A DNA stretch of 64,000 nt, from the NCBI RefSeq assembly GCF_009763255.1, contig NZ_WSJB01000002.1, positions 124,001 to 188,000 of the forward strand, given 5' to 3'. The position numbers were made by a program, and so were the translations under genes. Origin of the DNA: Bordetella sp. 02P26C-1 (lineage in GTDB: Bacteria > Pseudomonadota > Gammaproteobacteria > Burkholderiales > Burkholderiaceae_B). The notes beneath the pieces are model-generated. The model was given only the letters and a program-made list of their open reading frames with translations, did no database searches and had not been told where the DNA came from. Below are positions 17,666 to 25,754 of this stretch, piece by piece; within the stretch, counting starts at the first letter, position 1, and each line of letters begins with the position of its first letter.

Positions 17666-17710
17666 AGCTGGGCTCGGCGGCGGCGCTCCATATCCTAGGC
17701 CGGCCCAGCT
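17666..17710 (-). terminator. Hairpin downstream of Hint copy 2 (possible terminator)
   Basis: AGCTGGGC (17666-17673) and GCCCAGCT (17703-17710) are perfectly complementary and extend inward with CGGC/GCCG around a one-base bulge. The hairpin lies 7 bases beyond the stop of the minus-strand Hint gene. There is no T-run, so factor-independent termination is uncertain. A weaker hairpin (17455-17465 with 17472-17482) follows the amidase gene on the other side. Confidence 0.35.
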
Positions 17711-17717
17711 CCCCGTG

Positions 17718-18623
17718 CTATGCCGCCTTCGCAGCCATTTCGACATCCAGCGCCTCGGCGCGCTCGGCAATCCGGTCATGGATTACGGCGATCTCCGACG
17801 CCTTACGCAAAGCTTTGAATCCCGGGCGGGGGGCATGTCGCCGCACCTTGTCTTCGGGGCGCAGCGTGGTCACATCCACGTTCTGGAAGAAATCGCGATT
17901 GCCGCCGTCGGCCCACGATTCTGAGTACACGCCATGTGCTTGGATGACGTCGAACTGATCCAGCTCGATGTGGTAGTAGGAAAATTCCTGGGCCTGAATT
18001 TCCTGCACCACGGTTTTGCCATTGACCAGGTCCTTTGCACGGACCAGCACGCCATCGATATAGATGTGGTGCCATGGCGAGACGCGCAGGTCTTGACTGG
18101 GTTGGTTATCGGCCAACGCACCGGCGTGAATTCGCACGGGCGTACAGTCACTGCGTTGCTCGGGGGTACGTAATGCAACGGCATGATAGTGGCGCCAGCC
18201 GATCCATTTCACGGTGCGCAGACCGGTGCTACCAACGACCTTGTCGCCGATCGCGAGTGACTCAATGGCGACGGGGCCTTCGCCGGTTTCTATCAATGTG
18301 CCTTTAACGAAGCAGACCGGCGTGAACGGGCCGGTGTTGATGACCAGGATGTCTCTGAGCGAATACGACGCGTTGGAGCTCACGAACGTATAGAAGCTGC
18401 CATCGAGAGTTTGCGAAATGATGCCATCGCTGGTGAAGGCCAGAATCTTTTCCGTCCCCTGATAGCCACTAAGCGAGACCCTTACAAGCTCATCCACGGC
18501 GAACACATCGCCCAACGAGTTGTTCGTAACGCTGGTTGCATCCCCCTCATTCCTTTCGATGATTTTGTACTGTCCGTTATTGAAACTTAATTCATACCAG
18601 ACGTTCGTCGCGAATGTTGCCAC
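17718..18623 (-). CDS. Free-standing Hint (hedgehog/intein) domain protein, copy 2
   Basis: This 301-residue protein starts with GTG, supported by GAAGGG upstream. The N-terminal ~105 residues (MATFATNVWYELSFNNGQYK...) differ from copy 1. The Hint domain is strongly alike: PVCFVKGTLIETGEGP, AIESLAIGDKVVG, TVKWIGWRHYHAV, QDLRVSPWHHIYIDG, EFSYYHIELDQFDVIQAHGVY and SESWADGGNRDFF. The helical tail PGFKALRKASEIAVIHDRI is also shared. Conservation of the Hint core with diversified N-terminal regions suggests that the N-terminal part is what the Hint domain processes or delivers. It is the only gene in its unit. Confidence 0.88.
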   Translation of the reverse strand: MATFATNVWYELSFNNGQYKIIERNEGDATSVTNNSLGDVFAVDELVRVSLSGYQGTEKILAFTSDGIISQTLDGSFYTFVSSNASYSLRDILVINTGPFTPVCFVKGTLIETGEGPVAIESLAIGDKVVGSTGLRTVKWIGWRHYHAVALRTPEQRSDCTPVRIHAGALADNQPSQDLRVSPWHHIYIDGVLVRAKDLVNGKTVVQEIQAQEFSYYHIELDQFDVIQAHGVYSESWADGGNRDFFQNVDVTTLRPEDKVRRHAPRPGFKALRKASEIAVIHDRIAERAEALDVEMAAKAA

Positions 18624-19089
18624 GGATACCCTTCTTCATATGATGTCCGGCAATACTCACGCGGTGACGAGGGCCGTCCGACAGGGAGGCCGCTGGATTT
18701 CTCTAACACGTCGCCCGCAGCTAAAGAGCATTGCGTGCAAATTTTGGATGAAATGCTCTTGCTTGGCCTTGCTACTTAATTCTGGTTGGCAGACTGCTTA
18801 AACTCATAGAGGCGACGCAGACCGCAAACGAGGCGCGATTCTAACAAGTAACGCCACGTAACAAAGCCCTGTGAAGCGTGAAAACAACAGGGCGCCGAGT
18901 AATCCTGCAGCACCTTTATGCGCTGGTTGTGGGCCGCCCAACTTTCACAGAACGCCGCGCTTGAGGGCTAGCGTGCCTCGCTTCAGCCCGCCGCCTTGAA
19001 AAGTGTCAAATATTTGGCAGATTCGAGCGCTGCGTACGGCTAAAGTACGCGTCTAGAATCCGTATCGCCAATCGCCAGAGGTAGAGTTC
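18624..19089. other. 466-bp intergenic region with a 9-bp inverted repeat
   Basis: I see no coding sequence here. AAGAGCATT (18724-18732) and AATGCTCTT (18752-18760) form a perfect inverted repeat with a 19-base spacer, about 100 bases upstream of the Hint copy 2 start. It could be an operator or part of a transcribed leader. The right part contains AGAGGTAGAG, the ribosome site of the gene at 19090. Confidence 0.4.
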
Positions 19090-20478
19090 ATGAGTGTGTC
19101 CAGAGATGCCGTCGCCCGCCTGTTGCTGAACCGTTTTGGATCGAGCTCGGTATTGCTCGGCGAGGACGTGCGCGAGCGCCCGGTCAGCAAGCAGATCGTC
19201 TCGGGATGCGAGGCATTGGCGCTCTTACGACCGGCTGACACACAGGAATTAGCGAATATGGTCCGGTTCTGTGTGGAGCATGAATTGCCCATGGTGCCCC
19301 GGGCCGGGATGACCGGTCTTGTCGGTGGCACCGTGACGAGTCCGGACGAGGTGGCATTGTCTCTCGAGCGGATGAACCGCGTCGTGTCCGTCGACCGGGA
19401 TGCCCAGACCGCGGTGGTGCAGGCCGGTACGCCGTTGCAGGCCATACACGAGGCCGTGCAGGCGCACGGCATGCAGTTTCCGCTAGACCTTGGCGCGCGC
19501 GGCTCGGCGACGATAGGCGGAATGCTCTCGACCAATGCCGGCGGCAACAAGGTGCTGCGCTATGGCATGACGCGCGATCTGGTGTTGGGTCTGGAAGTGG
19601 TGCTACCCGATGGTCAGGTCATGAACTCCATGTACAGCCTGCTCAAGAACAATACGGGATTGGATTTAAAGCAGTTGTACATCGGCACCGAGGGGACGTT
19701 GGGAATCATCACCCAAGCCGTGCTTCGCTTATTCCCCAGCACGGATGACCGCCATGCCGCGCTATGCGCGTTCGAGTCTTTCGATGCCATGGTGCAAATG
19801 CTCAACCTCATGCGCGCCCATGCCGGGCCGGCGCTCAGCAGCTATGAAGTGATGTGGAATGCCTACTATGCACTCGTCACGCAACCGGGCCGCTTGCGCG
19901 CGCCGCTGTCGCGCGACTACCCGCTCTACGCGCTGATCGAATGCGAGTATCCAGAGCGAGGACAGTCCGCGCAAAACGGTGAAAGGTTCGCGCAGACGCT
20001 GCAAACCGCCATGGAGCAGGGCCTGGTGATCGATGCGGTAATCGCCCAATCCGAAAGCGAGCGCGGCGCGCTCTGGCGTCTGCGCGACGAAGTGCACTAT
20101 ATCCGTACGCTATCGCCAATTTATAGCTTCGACGTCAGTTTGCCGATTGGGCAAATGCAAACTTATCTGCGCAGCCTGCGTAGCGAACTACAAGCGCGAT
20201 GGCCGGATGCGGTATTCATCGTCTATGGCCATGTCGGCGATGGCAACCTGCACCTGGCGATTTCTTGCGGGGGCAAGGAGGATGCCCACACGGTCGAGCA
20301 GTTGGTCTATGAACCGCTGGCTGCCATTGGCGGGTCGGTCTCCGCCGAGCATGGGATCGGACTGTATAAGAAACCTTATCTGCAGTTCAGCCGCAACCCC
20401 GTGGAACTGGCGGTCATGCGCAGCGTCAAGACGGCTTTGGATCCCAAGAATCTGATGAACCCGGGGAAGATTCTGTAG
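19090..20478 (+). CDS. FAD-binding 2-hydroxyacid dehydrogenase (GlcD/D-lactate dehydrogenase type)
   Basis: This 462-residue flavoprotein of the PCMH/VAO family has VPRAGMTGLVGGTVTSPD near 74-91, TIGGMLSTNAGGNKVLRYG and GTEGTLGIITQAVLRLFP in the FAD domain. YGHVGDGNLHLAIS and AEHGIGLYKK (His ligands) are in the C-terminal cap, and it ends ALDPKNLMNPGKIL. It oxidises a D-2-hydroxyacid (lactate, glycolate or 2-hydroxyglutarate type) to the 2-oxoacid, passing electrons to the respiratory chain. AGAGGTAGAG precedes the ATG. It stands alone, convergent with an IclR gene. A second member lies at 49940-51364. Confidence 0.9.
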   Translation: MSVSRDAVARLLLNRFGSSSVLLGEDVRERPVSKQIVSGCEALALLRPADTQELANMVRFCVEHELPMVPRAGMTGLVGGTVTSPDEVALSLERMNRVVSVDRDAQTAVVQAGTPLQAIHEAVQAHGMQFPLDLGARGSATIGGMLSTNAGGNKVLRYGMTRDLVLGLEVVLPDGQVMNSMYSLLKNNTGLDLKQLYIGTEGTLGIITQAVLRLFPSTDDRHAALCAFESFDAMVQMLNLMRAHAGPALSSYEVMWNAYYALVTQPGRLRAPLSRDYPLYALIECEYPERGQSAQNGERFAQTLQTAMEQGLVIDAVIAQSESERGALWRLRDEVHYIRTLSPIYSFDVSLPIGQMQTYLRSLRSELQARWPDAVFIVYGHVGDGNLHLAISCGGKEDAHTVEQLVYEPLAAIGGSVSAEHGIGLYKKPYLQFSRNPVELAVMRSVKTALDPKNLMNPGKIL

Positions 20479-20537
20479 CCGTGGGCCGATGAGCCTTCAT
20501 CGCGCTCGCACAGAGTGAGGATCGCGAAAGGAACGAC

Positions 20538-21353
20538 TCAACGACTCGCTTCACATATCAACGGATAAGCCCCCGCGTAGCCCAGCACCCGAGAAATCTC
20601 CTCGCCGGCCTGTAATGCTAACGCGGCCAGCTCTTTCCGTTGCCGCAATGCCCGGCTGCTGGGCGCCGAAATGGACAACCCGGCGACGACCACGCCACTC
20701 CTATCGAAAATTGGACTGGCGACTGAAAAAACGCCCTCGACCAGCCCCTCGAGGCTCTCAGAAAATCCCGTCAGACGGATATGCTCCAGTTTTTCTCGCA
20801 GCGCGTCGATCGACTCCACCGTTCCCGGCGCATGCTTTTTCAACTGCACATGGTCAAGATAATGCTGCAGCCGTTCCTCGGGCATGTAAGACAGCAAGAT
20901 CTGGCCTGTCGCGGATCCATAAAGCGGGTGCGTGCTGCCCACCGTGCATATGAACCGTAAAGGACGCGTGGCCTCGATGACCTCAGCGTAGAGCACTTCC
21001 TCTGCGCCCTGGGCCGCGACGCCCAAAATGATGGTCTCACCGCAGCGGTCCGACACGGACTGCATCACCGGTATCGCGCAGTTGGGGAATTTCCGGTTCT
21101 GTATGAGCGCGGCACCGAGTTTCAGACTCTCGGTACCCAGTACATAGCCGCCCGGCCCCAACTGCACATAACTTCCCGATTCCAGCGTCTTCATCAGGCG
21201 AAACAGGCTGGTCTTCGGTAACGCCAAGCCAGTGCTCAGATCCGCGAGCGACACAGGCGAAGGATTCGCGGCAAGCGCGGATAAGATCTGCAATGTTCTC
21301 AGCGGAGAACGTGTGGTGTCGTCGGTACGAGGCTCTAGTTCGGGGGTCGGCAT
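20538..21353 (-). CDS. IclR family transcriptional regulator
   Basis: This 271-residue regulator has winged-helix DNA-binding residues SLADLSTGLALPKTSLFRLMKTLE (positions about 37-60). The IclR effector domain has CGETIILGVAAQGAEEVLYAE and HPLYGSATGQILLSYMPEE, and the C-terminal block VASPIFDRSGVVVAGLSISAPSS. The ATG at 21353 is chosen because a longer frame back to 21506 would overlap the Bug gene and adds no conserved sequence. It lies 67 bp downstream of that Bug gene on the same strand, so it likely controls the minus-strand Bug/isochorismatase/SDR/flavoprotein group. Confidence 0.9.
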   Translation of the reverse strand: MPTPELEPRTDDTTRSPLRTLQILSALAANPSPVSLADLSTGLALPKTSLFRLMKTLESGSYVQLGPGGYVLGTESLKLGAALIQNRKFPNCAIPVMQSVSDRCGETIILGVAAQGAEEVLYAEVIEATRPLRFICTVGSTHPLYGSATGQILLSYMPEERLQHYLDHVQLKKHAPGTVESIDALREKLEHIRLTGFSESLEGLVEGVFSVASPIFDRSGVVVAGLSISAPSSRALRQRKELAALALQAGEEISRVLGYAGAYPLICEASR

Positions 21354-21420
21354 TACTTTTTCTATGGATACAGCGGCGCGCCACCCGAAAAGGTGGCGGC
21401 GAGTTTCTGCAAGGCAAAGT

Positions 21421-22407
21421 CTATTCGACCTTAATATTAGCCGCCTTGACAGTATTGCCCCACAGCGCGTAATCGTCGACCAGGAATTTCGCGAAATCCT
21501 GAGCATTCCGGTAGTTGATTTCCAGCCCGCCCACCGTCAGCGCACGGATCACATCATCGGACTTGATCGCCTGGGCCACGGCATCCGAAAGTTTCGCGAC
21601 TGCAGCCGGCGGCGAGCCAGCAGGGGCGAGGATGCCGATCCACGGCGCTGCGACGACGTCTATGCCTTGCTCAGTCAGGGTCGGCACGTCCGGCGCCCCG
21701 GCAAAACGCTTCGGCGCCGCCAGCCCCAGCAGCTTTACCTTGCCTGCATCCGCAGCCGGTTTGGCGAGACTGAGCGGCACAAACAAGGCGTCTACCTGAC
21801 CACCCATGACGGCGGTCATGGCGGGAGCAGCGCCCGTGAAGGGCACGTGCAACACGTCGAGCGACTGGCCGACATTCAGCATCTCCATGGCCACCTGACT
21901 CGAACTGCCGACACCCCAGGACGCGTAAGTCAGCTTACCCGGCTTTTGCTTGGCCAAGGCGACATATTCGTCGATGGTGTTGATCCCAAGCTGCGGACTG
22001 ACCACGATGGCATAGGGAAGGTATCCCACTTGCGCGACGGGCGTGAAATCCTTGCGGCCGTCATAGGAAATCTTGGGATAAACGTGCGGGTTGATGGTAT
22101 GCGTGTCGGCGGCTGTCGACACCAGCGTATAGCCATCGGCGGGCGAACGGGCGACCGCCTCTGCACCTATCATGCCGCTGGCACCCGGGCGATTTTCGAC
22201 GACGACGCTCTGGTGCAATACCTCGCCCACGCCTTTGGCCACTGCGCGACTGAGTACATCCGTGCCGCCGCCGGCGTTGTAGGGCACGACGATCTTGATG
22301 GGTCGATCGGGATAGGCGGCGTGCGTGACAGAGGTGCCTAAGGAAAGCATCAACGCCGTCGCAGCCGCGAGGGCTTTGCAAGCACTTTTGAGGTCCGTTC
22401 TATTCAT
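21421..22407 (-). CDS. Bug/TctC family periplasmic receptor
   Basis: This 328-residue protein has signal peptide MNRTDLKSACKALAAATALM then LSLGTSVTHA, mature AYPDRPIKIVVPYNAGGGTDVLSR, then VVVENRPGASGMIGAE, SPADGYTLVSTAADTH, ASWGVGSSSQVAMEML, HVPFTGAAPAMTA and GGQVDALFVPLS. GAGGAG 7 bases upstream fixes ATG 22407. It lies between the isochorismatase-like gene (95 bp upstream on the same strand) and the IclR regulator. Confidence 0.92.
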   Translation of the reverse strand: MNRTDLKSACKALAAATALMLSLGTSVTHAAYPDRPIKIVVPYNAGGGTDVLSRAVAKGVGEVLHQSVVVENRPGASGMIGAEAVARSPADGYTLVSTAADTHTINPHVYPKISYDGRKDFTPVAQVGYLPYAIVVSPQLGINTIDEYVALAKQKPGKLTYASWGVGSSSQVAMEMLNVGQSLDVLHVPFTGAAPAMTAVMGGQVDALFVPLSLAKPAADAGKVKLLGLAAPKRFAGAPDVPTLTEQGIDVVAAPWIGILAPAGSPPAAVAKLSDAVAQAIKSDDVIRALTVGGLEINYRNAQDFAKFLVDDYALWGNTVKAANIKVE

Positions 22408-22502
22408 TTCTGTCTCCTCTTTACCGTGTGTATGGATTCTCTTTAGCGGTCGCGAGCCGTCAGCCAGAGACATCACAATGGCTTATTAATGTGTGGCCGT
22501 AT

Positions 22503-23096
22503 TCATGGACGCGCGAACGTCACGGTTGCTGCGGTTTCGACTTTGCAGAACCGCCCAATGCTCTGAATGGAATTGCGATGTTCTTCGGCCGAGTGAGCCG
22601 CGCATAGATCTTCCAGTACGATCATTTCCAGGTCGCGGTCATGACCATCGCGCACGGTTGCCTGGACGACCGCCTGAGTCGACACGCCAGAGCAATAAAT
22701 GCGAGTGATGTTGCGCGCACGCAGCTGTGCTTGCAGCGTGGTGGAGTAGAACGGGCTCACGCGGTGTTTGACCACTTGAATGTCTCCCTCGCGTTGTTCG
22801 AGCAGGGGATGTATCTCAGTCCCCCATTCGCCCAGCTTAAACAAGCCGTGCTGAGGCGCGGCGGAAAACACCTGAGAATTCGGCGGGCATTCGGGATAGC
22901 CTGCTGAAAATCCGACGCGAACGAATCCCACCAGTACGCCCGCCTCGCGCGCCTGCTTGATCGCTGCGGCGGTTTTCGCCAGTATCTGACGATCGCGGAC
23001 CTGTTCGCCGAGAGGCCCTTTGCCGTTAGGCCCATCCTCATGTACCAGATCATTCTGCATGTCGAGGACGAGATAGAGAGCGTTGGCTTGTTGCAT
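22503..23096 (-). CDS. Isochorismatase/cysteine hydrolase family protein
   Basis: This 197-residue enzyme has the catalytic triad of the cysteine-hydrolase superfamily: D12 in LVLDMQNDL, K110 in QVVKHRVSPF and C135 in IYCSGVSTQAVVQAT. The next-residue pattern (CSGV rather than CTxxC) and its length fit amide hydrolases such as ureidoacrylate, nicotinamide or maleamate amidases; isochorismate itself is unlikely. It is followed by a Bug receptor and preceded by an SDR and a flavoprotein on the same strand. It probably removes an amide nitrogen from the imported compound; this is inferred from context. Confidence 0.88.
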   Translation of the reverse strand: MQQANALYLVLDMQNDLVHEDGPNGKGPLGEQVRDRQILAKTAAAIKQAREAGVLVGFVRVGFSAGYPECPPNSQVFSAAPQHGLFKLGEWGTEIHPLLEQREGDIQVVKHRVSPFYSTTLQAQLRARNITRIYCSGVSTQAVVQATVRDGHDRDLEMIVLEDLCAAHSAEEHRNSIQSIGRFCKVETAATVTFARP

Positions 23097-23156
23097 GACA
23101 ATCGTTCCGTTGTTGAGCTTGATGAAAGGGTTAAGCGATCGATGGATGGATGGTGT

Positions 23157-23915
23157 TCAGTCGACGACTAATCCGCCGTTGACGTCCAGCGTCTCGCCGG
23201 TGATGAATGCTGAGGTTGGCGAAGCCAGAAACAGCACGGCCGAGGCGACTTCTTCCGCCATGCCTAAACGCCCTACAGGGATCAGGGCCCGCAAGGTCTC
23301 GGGGAAGCTCGTGGTCATCGCGGACGCGATCGGCCCGGGCGCCACGGAATTGACCGTAATGCCATGGGCCGCGGTTTCTTTGGCGAGGTACGCGGTGAGG
23401 GCGGTCACGCCTGCCTTGGAAGCGCCGTAGGCGACATTGCTGGCGCGGCTTTGCTCGGCGGGATCGATCCAGGGCCGCGGGTTACCACCGTTCTTGCCAA
23501 GCACGGATCCCATGTTGATGATGCGACCGTAATGGGCTTGCTTCATGGTAGGCAATACAGCCTGGCAGCACAGGAATGTTCCTTTCAGATTGATCGCCAG
23601 GACACGGTCCCACTCGTCCTCGGCGAGTTCCGCGGCGCTGCCCAGCGAGACCACACCCGCGACATTGACCAACACGTCGAGCCGGCCATGACGCGAGACA
23701 ATGCCGTCGACGCATGCACGGACTTGATTCGACTTAGCGACATCGAGCTCGACCGGCTCAATCAGTTCCGTGTCCGGAACGGTCGGGCAATGCAAGTCGG
23801 CGGCAATGACGCGGGCGCCACTATGAGCGAGTGCTTGGACGACGGCACGGCCTATCCCCCCAGCCGCGCCCGTGACCAGCGCGACCTGCGATTTTAGAAA
23901 ATCTGGTGCGTACAC
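23157..23915 (-). CDS. Short-chain dehydrogenase/reductase (SDR)
   Basis: This 252-residue classical SDR has TGAAGGIG at 15-22, NVAG at 84-87, Ser137, Y163-G-A-S-K167 and C-terminal ITGETLDVNGGLV. The preferred start is GTG 23915, because GAGAAGGG lies 8 bases upstream and it leaves nine residues before the first beta strand. ATG 23960 would add 15 residues with a weaker ribosome site. Residues 143-158 (GGNPRPWIDPAEQSRA) form an insertion before the active Tyr, likely shaping the substrate pocket. It follows the flavoprotein gene, probably in one transcript. Confidence 0.88.
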   Translation of the reverse strand: MYAPDFLKSQVALVTGAAGGIGRAVVQALAHSGARVIAADLHCPTVPDTELIEPVELDVAKSNQVRACVDGIVSRHGRLDVLVNVAGVVSLGSAAELAEDEWDRVLAINLKGTFLCCQAVLPTMKQAHYGRIINMGSVLGKNGGNPRPWIDPAEQSRASNVAYGASKAGVTALTAYLAKETAAHGITVNSVAPGPIASAMTTSFPETLRALIPVGRLGMAEEVASAVLFLASPTSAFITGETLDVNGGLVVD

Positions 23916-23970
23916 GAGTGGGCCCTTCTCGGAAAAAGTTAAACGTAGGATGAGCGACATGCGGGACGCT

Positions 23971-25413
23971 TTACGCGTTCGCCATATGCCGGCCCGCCAA
24001 TCTGCCGAAAACCAGGCCCTTGAGCACAGAGGTCGCGCCTGTATAGTTCGTGTAGTACATGCCGACGGTTTCGCCGCTGGCGTACAGATTGGGGATGACA
24101 TTGCCATCCGTATCCAACACCTGCCCACTGCCGTTTACCTTCAACCCGCCGAAGGTAAAGACGTTGGCGGAAATGATGGGATAAGCGAGGTATGGACCGC
24201 GGTCGATGGGTAATGCCCAGTTGCTCTTCGGGGGATACAGACCTTGAGTCGCAACGCCGTCAGTGCGCAGGGGCTCATAGCCCTCGCCGCTGCCGCAAGC
24301 CGAGTTGTAAGCCGCGATCGTGTTCTGCAACTCGGCCGCAGGTATAGCGAGTTTCTGTGCGAGCGCTTCGATACTGTCCGCCTCGATCGCGGGCTGGTCG
24401 GTACGCAGCGCGAGGCGATAGTTCGGAATGTCTTTTACCCGCTGATCGAGGATGACGTACGCGATGCCTTCCGGCTGTTCGTAGATGCGGCGGGTAACCC
24501 TCTCATAGTGCGCATCCACGGTGCCAGGGCCCTCGTCCGTGAACCGCTGTCCCAACTTGTTGACCAGGATCCCATAAGGAAAAATGAACACGGAAGGCTC
24601 TGACACTCCAGAACGGGGATCCACGGGCTCGGCATGGTAGCTGCCAAACTCTCCCGCTGCACCGGCGCCGATTTCCAGCGCCATCGAGATGCCTTCGCCC
24701 TTGTTAAAGTAGCCGCCCTTACAAACCGGCCGCAGATAGACCGACCGCGGGCCTAGGTATTTCGCCAGCATCTCGGGATTGCCCTCAAAGCCCCCGCAGG
24801 CAAGAACCACTTTGCCGAGGAATCGTTTTCCCCCTTCGTCCTTGTGAGTGGCGAGCAGCCCTGACACTGCGCCGGCATCGTCTATCAGCAGTCGGCGGGC
24901 CGTCGTGTGATAGAAGAACGTTACGTTGAGTGCATCAGCGCGTTGCGCGAGCGCTTCGACCAGCGCCGCCCCGCCTCCCACCGGCAGCAACCGCGGTTGT
25001 GTCTTGGTCAAAAACTGCGTGGGCAGAAATTCAAACTTCACTCCAATTCGCTGCAGCCATTGAATCGTGGCGGGCACCGCGTCGGCAAATGTGCAGATCA
25101 GGTCCGGGTCAGGGATCGCCAATGAGCGCGCACCGTGCGACCAGGTGCCGCGTTCAGCGCTCATTTCGCTGATGAAATCTGGATCGTTATACGGTCCGGC
25201 GTTTTCCGACAGGTGGGCCTCGAAGTCATCGGAAACCTCGTCCAACGCTTTCATCCGCAGATAAGCCTCCGTCCAGCGGCTCTGCCCGCCACGATCCTCG
25301 ATCGAGGTGCGCTCCAGCACAGCGACGGTCAAGCCCTGTTCGGCCGCCGTGACCGCAGCGGACAGGCCCGCGACGCCGCACCCGGCCACTATGACATCGA
25401 ATTGGTACTGCAT
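23971..25413 (-). CDS. FAD-dependent fumarate reductase/tricarballylate dehydrogenase-like flavoprotein
   Basis: This 480-residue protein begins FDVIVAGCGVAGLSAAVTAA, an ADP-binding GxGxxG fold. It has a capping domain and the C-terminal FAD-binding segment IPNLYASGETVGMYYTNYTGATSVLKGLVFGRLAG typical of fumarate reductase/succinate dehydrogenase relatives. No membrane anchor or haem motif is seen, so it is a soluble flavoenzyme such as TcuA (tricarballylate oxidation) or a 3-ketosteroid-type dehydrogenase. GGGAGACACC precedes ATG 25413. It is first in the minus-strand group with SDR, amidase-like hydrolase and Bug receptor, and divergent from a CoA-transferase gene. Confidence 0.85.
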   Translation of the reverse strand: MQYQFDVIVAGCGVAGLSAAVTAAEQGLTVAVLERTSIEDRGGQSRWTEAYLRMKALDEVSDDFEAHLSENAGPYNDPDFISEMSAERGTWSHGARSLAIPDPDLICTFADAVPATIQWLQRIGVKFEFLPTQFLTKTQPRLLPVGGGAALVEALAQRADALNVTFFYHTTARRLLIDDAGAVSGLLATHKDEGGKRFLGKVVLACGGFEGNPEMLAKYLGPRSVYLRPVCKGGYFNKGEGISMALEIGAGAAGEFGSYHAEPVDPRSGVSEPSVFIFPYGILVNKLGQRFTDEGPGTVDAHYERVTRRIYEQPEGIAYVILDQRVKDIPNYRLALRTDQPAIEADSIEALAQKLAIPAAELQNTIAAYNSACGSGEGYEPLRTDGVATQGLYPPKSNWALPIDRGPYLAYPIISANVFTFGGLKVNGSGQVLDTDGNVIPNLYASGETVGMYYTNYTGATSVLKGLVFGRLAGRHMANA

Positions 25414-25754
25414 GGTGTCTCCCTGAACTCGTGATTGTCATTCTGGTATAGGCATGATATTCCGTTTTAGGAATTTTGGGAATACCCAGATTGGCGCGGT
25501 GTTCCACCCAGACACCCGAAAGATCACCGCCAGAAATCGGAAAGCGTGGATATACGACGCCCAAATCTCGCCCGGATAGGCTAATCCAGCCATTTCCAGC
25601 TTTTCCCGCGACTGCGCCGCCGATGCGCATGAGTGGATCCGGCCACTCGCCCCTGCCATGCGAACATTTCGAACCAAGCCTTTGAAAATTTGAACTGGCT
25701 TTGGTGGCTGCCCCACTCATAGACTGCTCATTCGTAGCTATAGCTGGAGCAGTG
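25414..25754. promoter_or_regulatory. Divergent control region, flavoprotein / CoA-transferase
   Basis: This 341-bp stretch has no credible gene. ATTCC (25459-25463), a 6-base spacer, GGAAT (25470-25474) and a further GGAAT (25479-25483) form three half-sites of one short motif about 50 bases upstream of the flavoprotein start. They may be the operator of the IclR gene at 20538. The rest is unremarkable. Confidence 0.4.
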
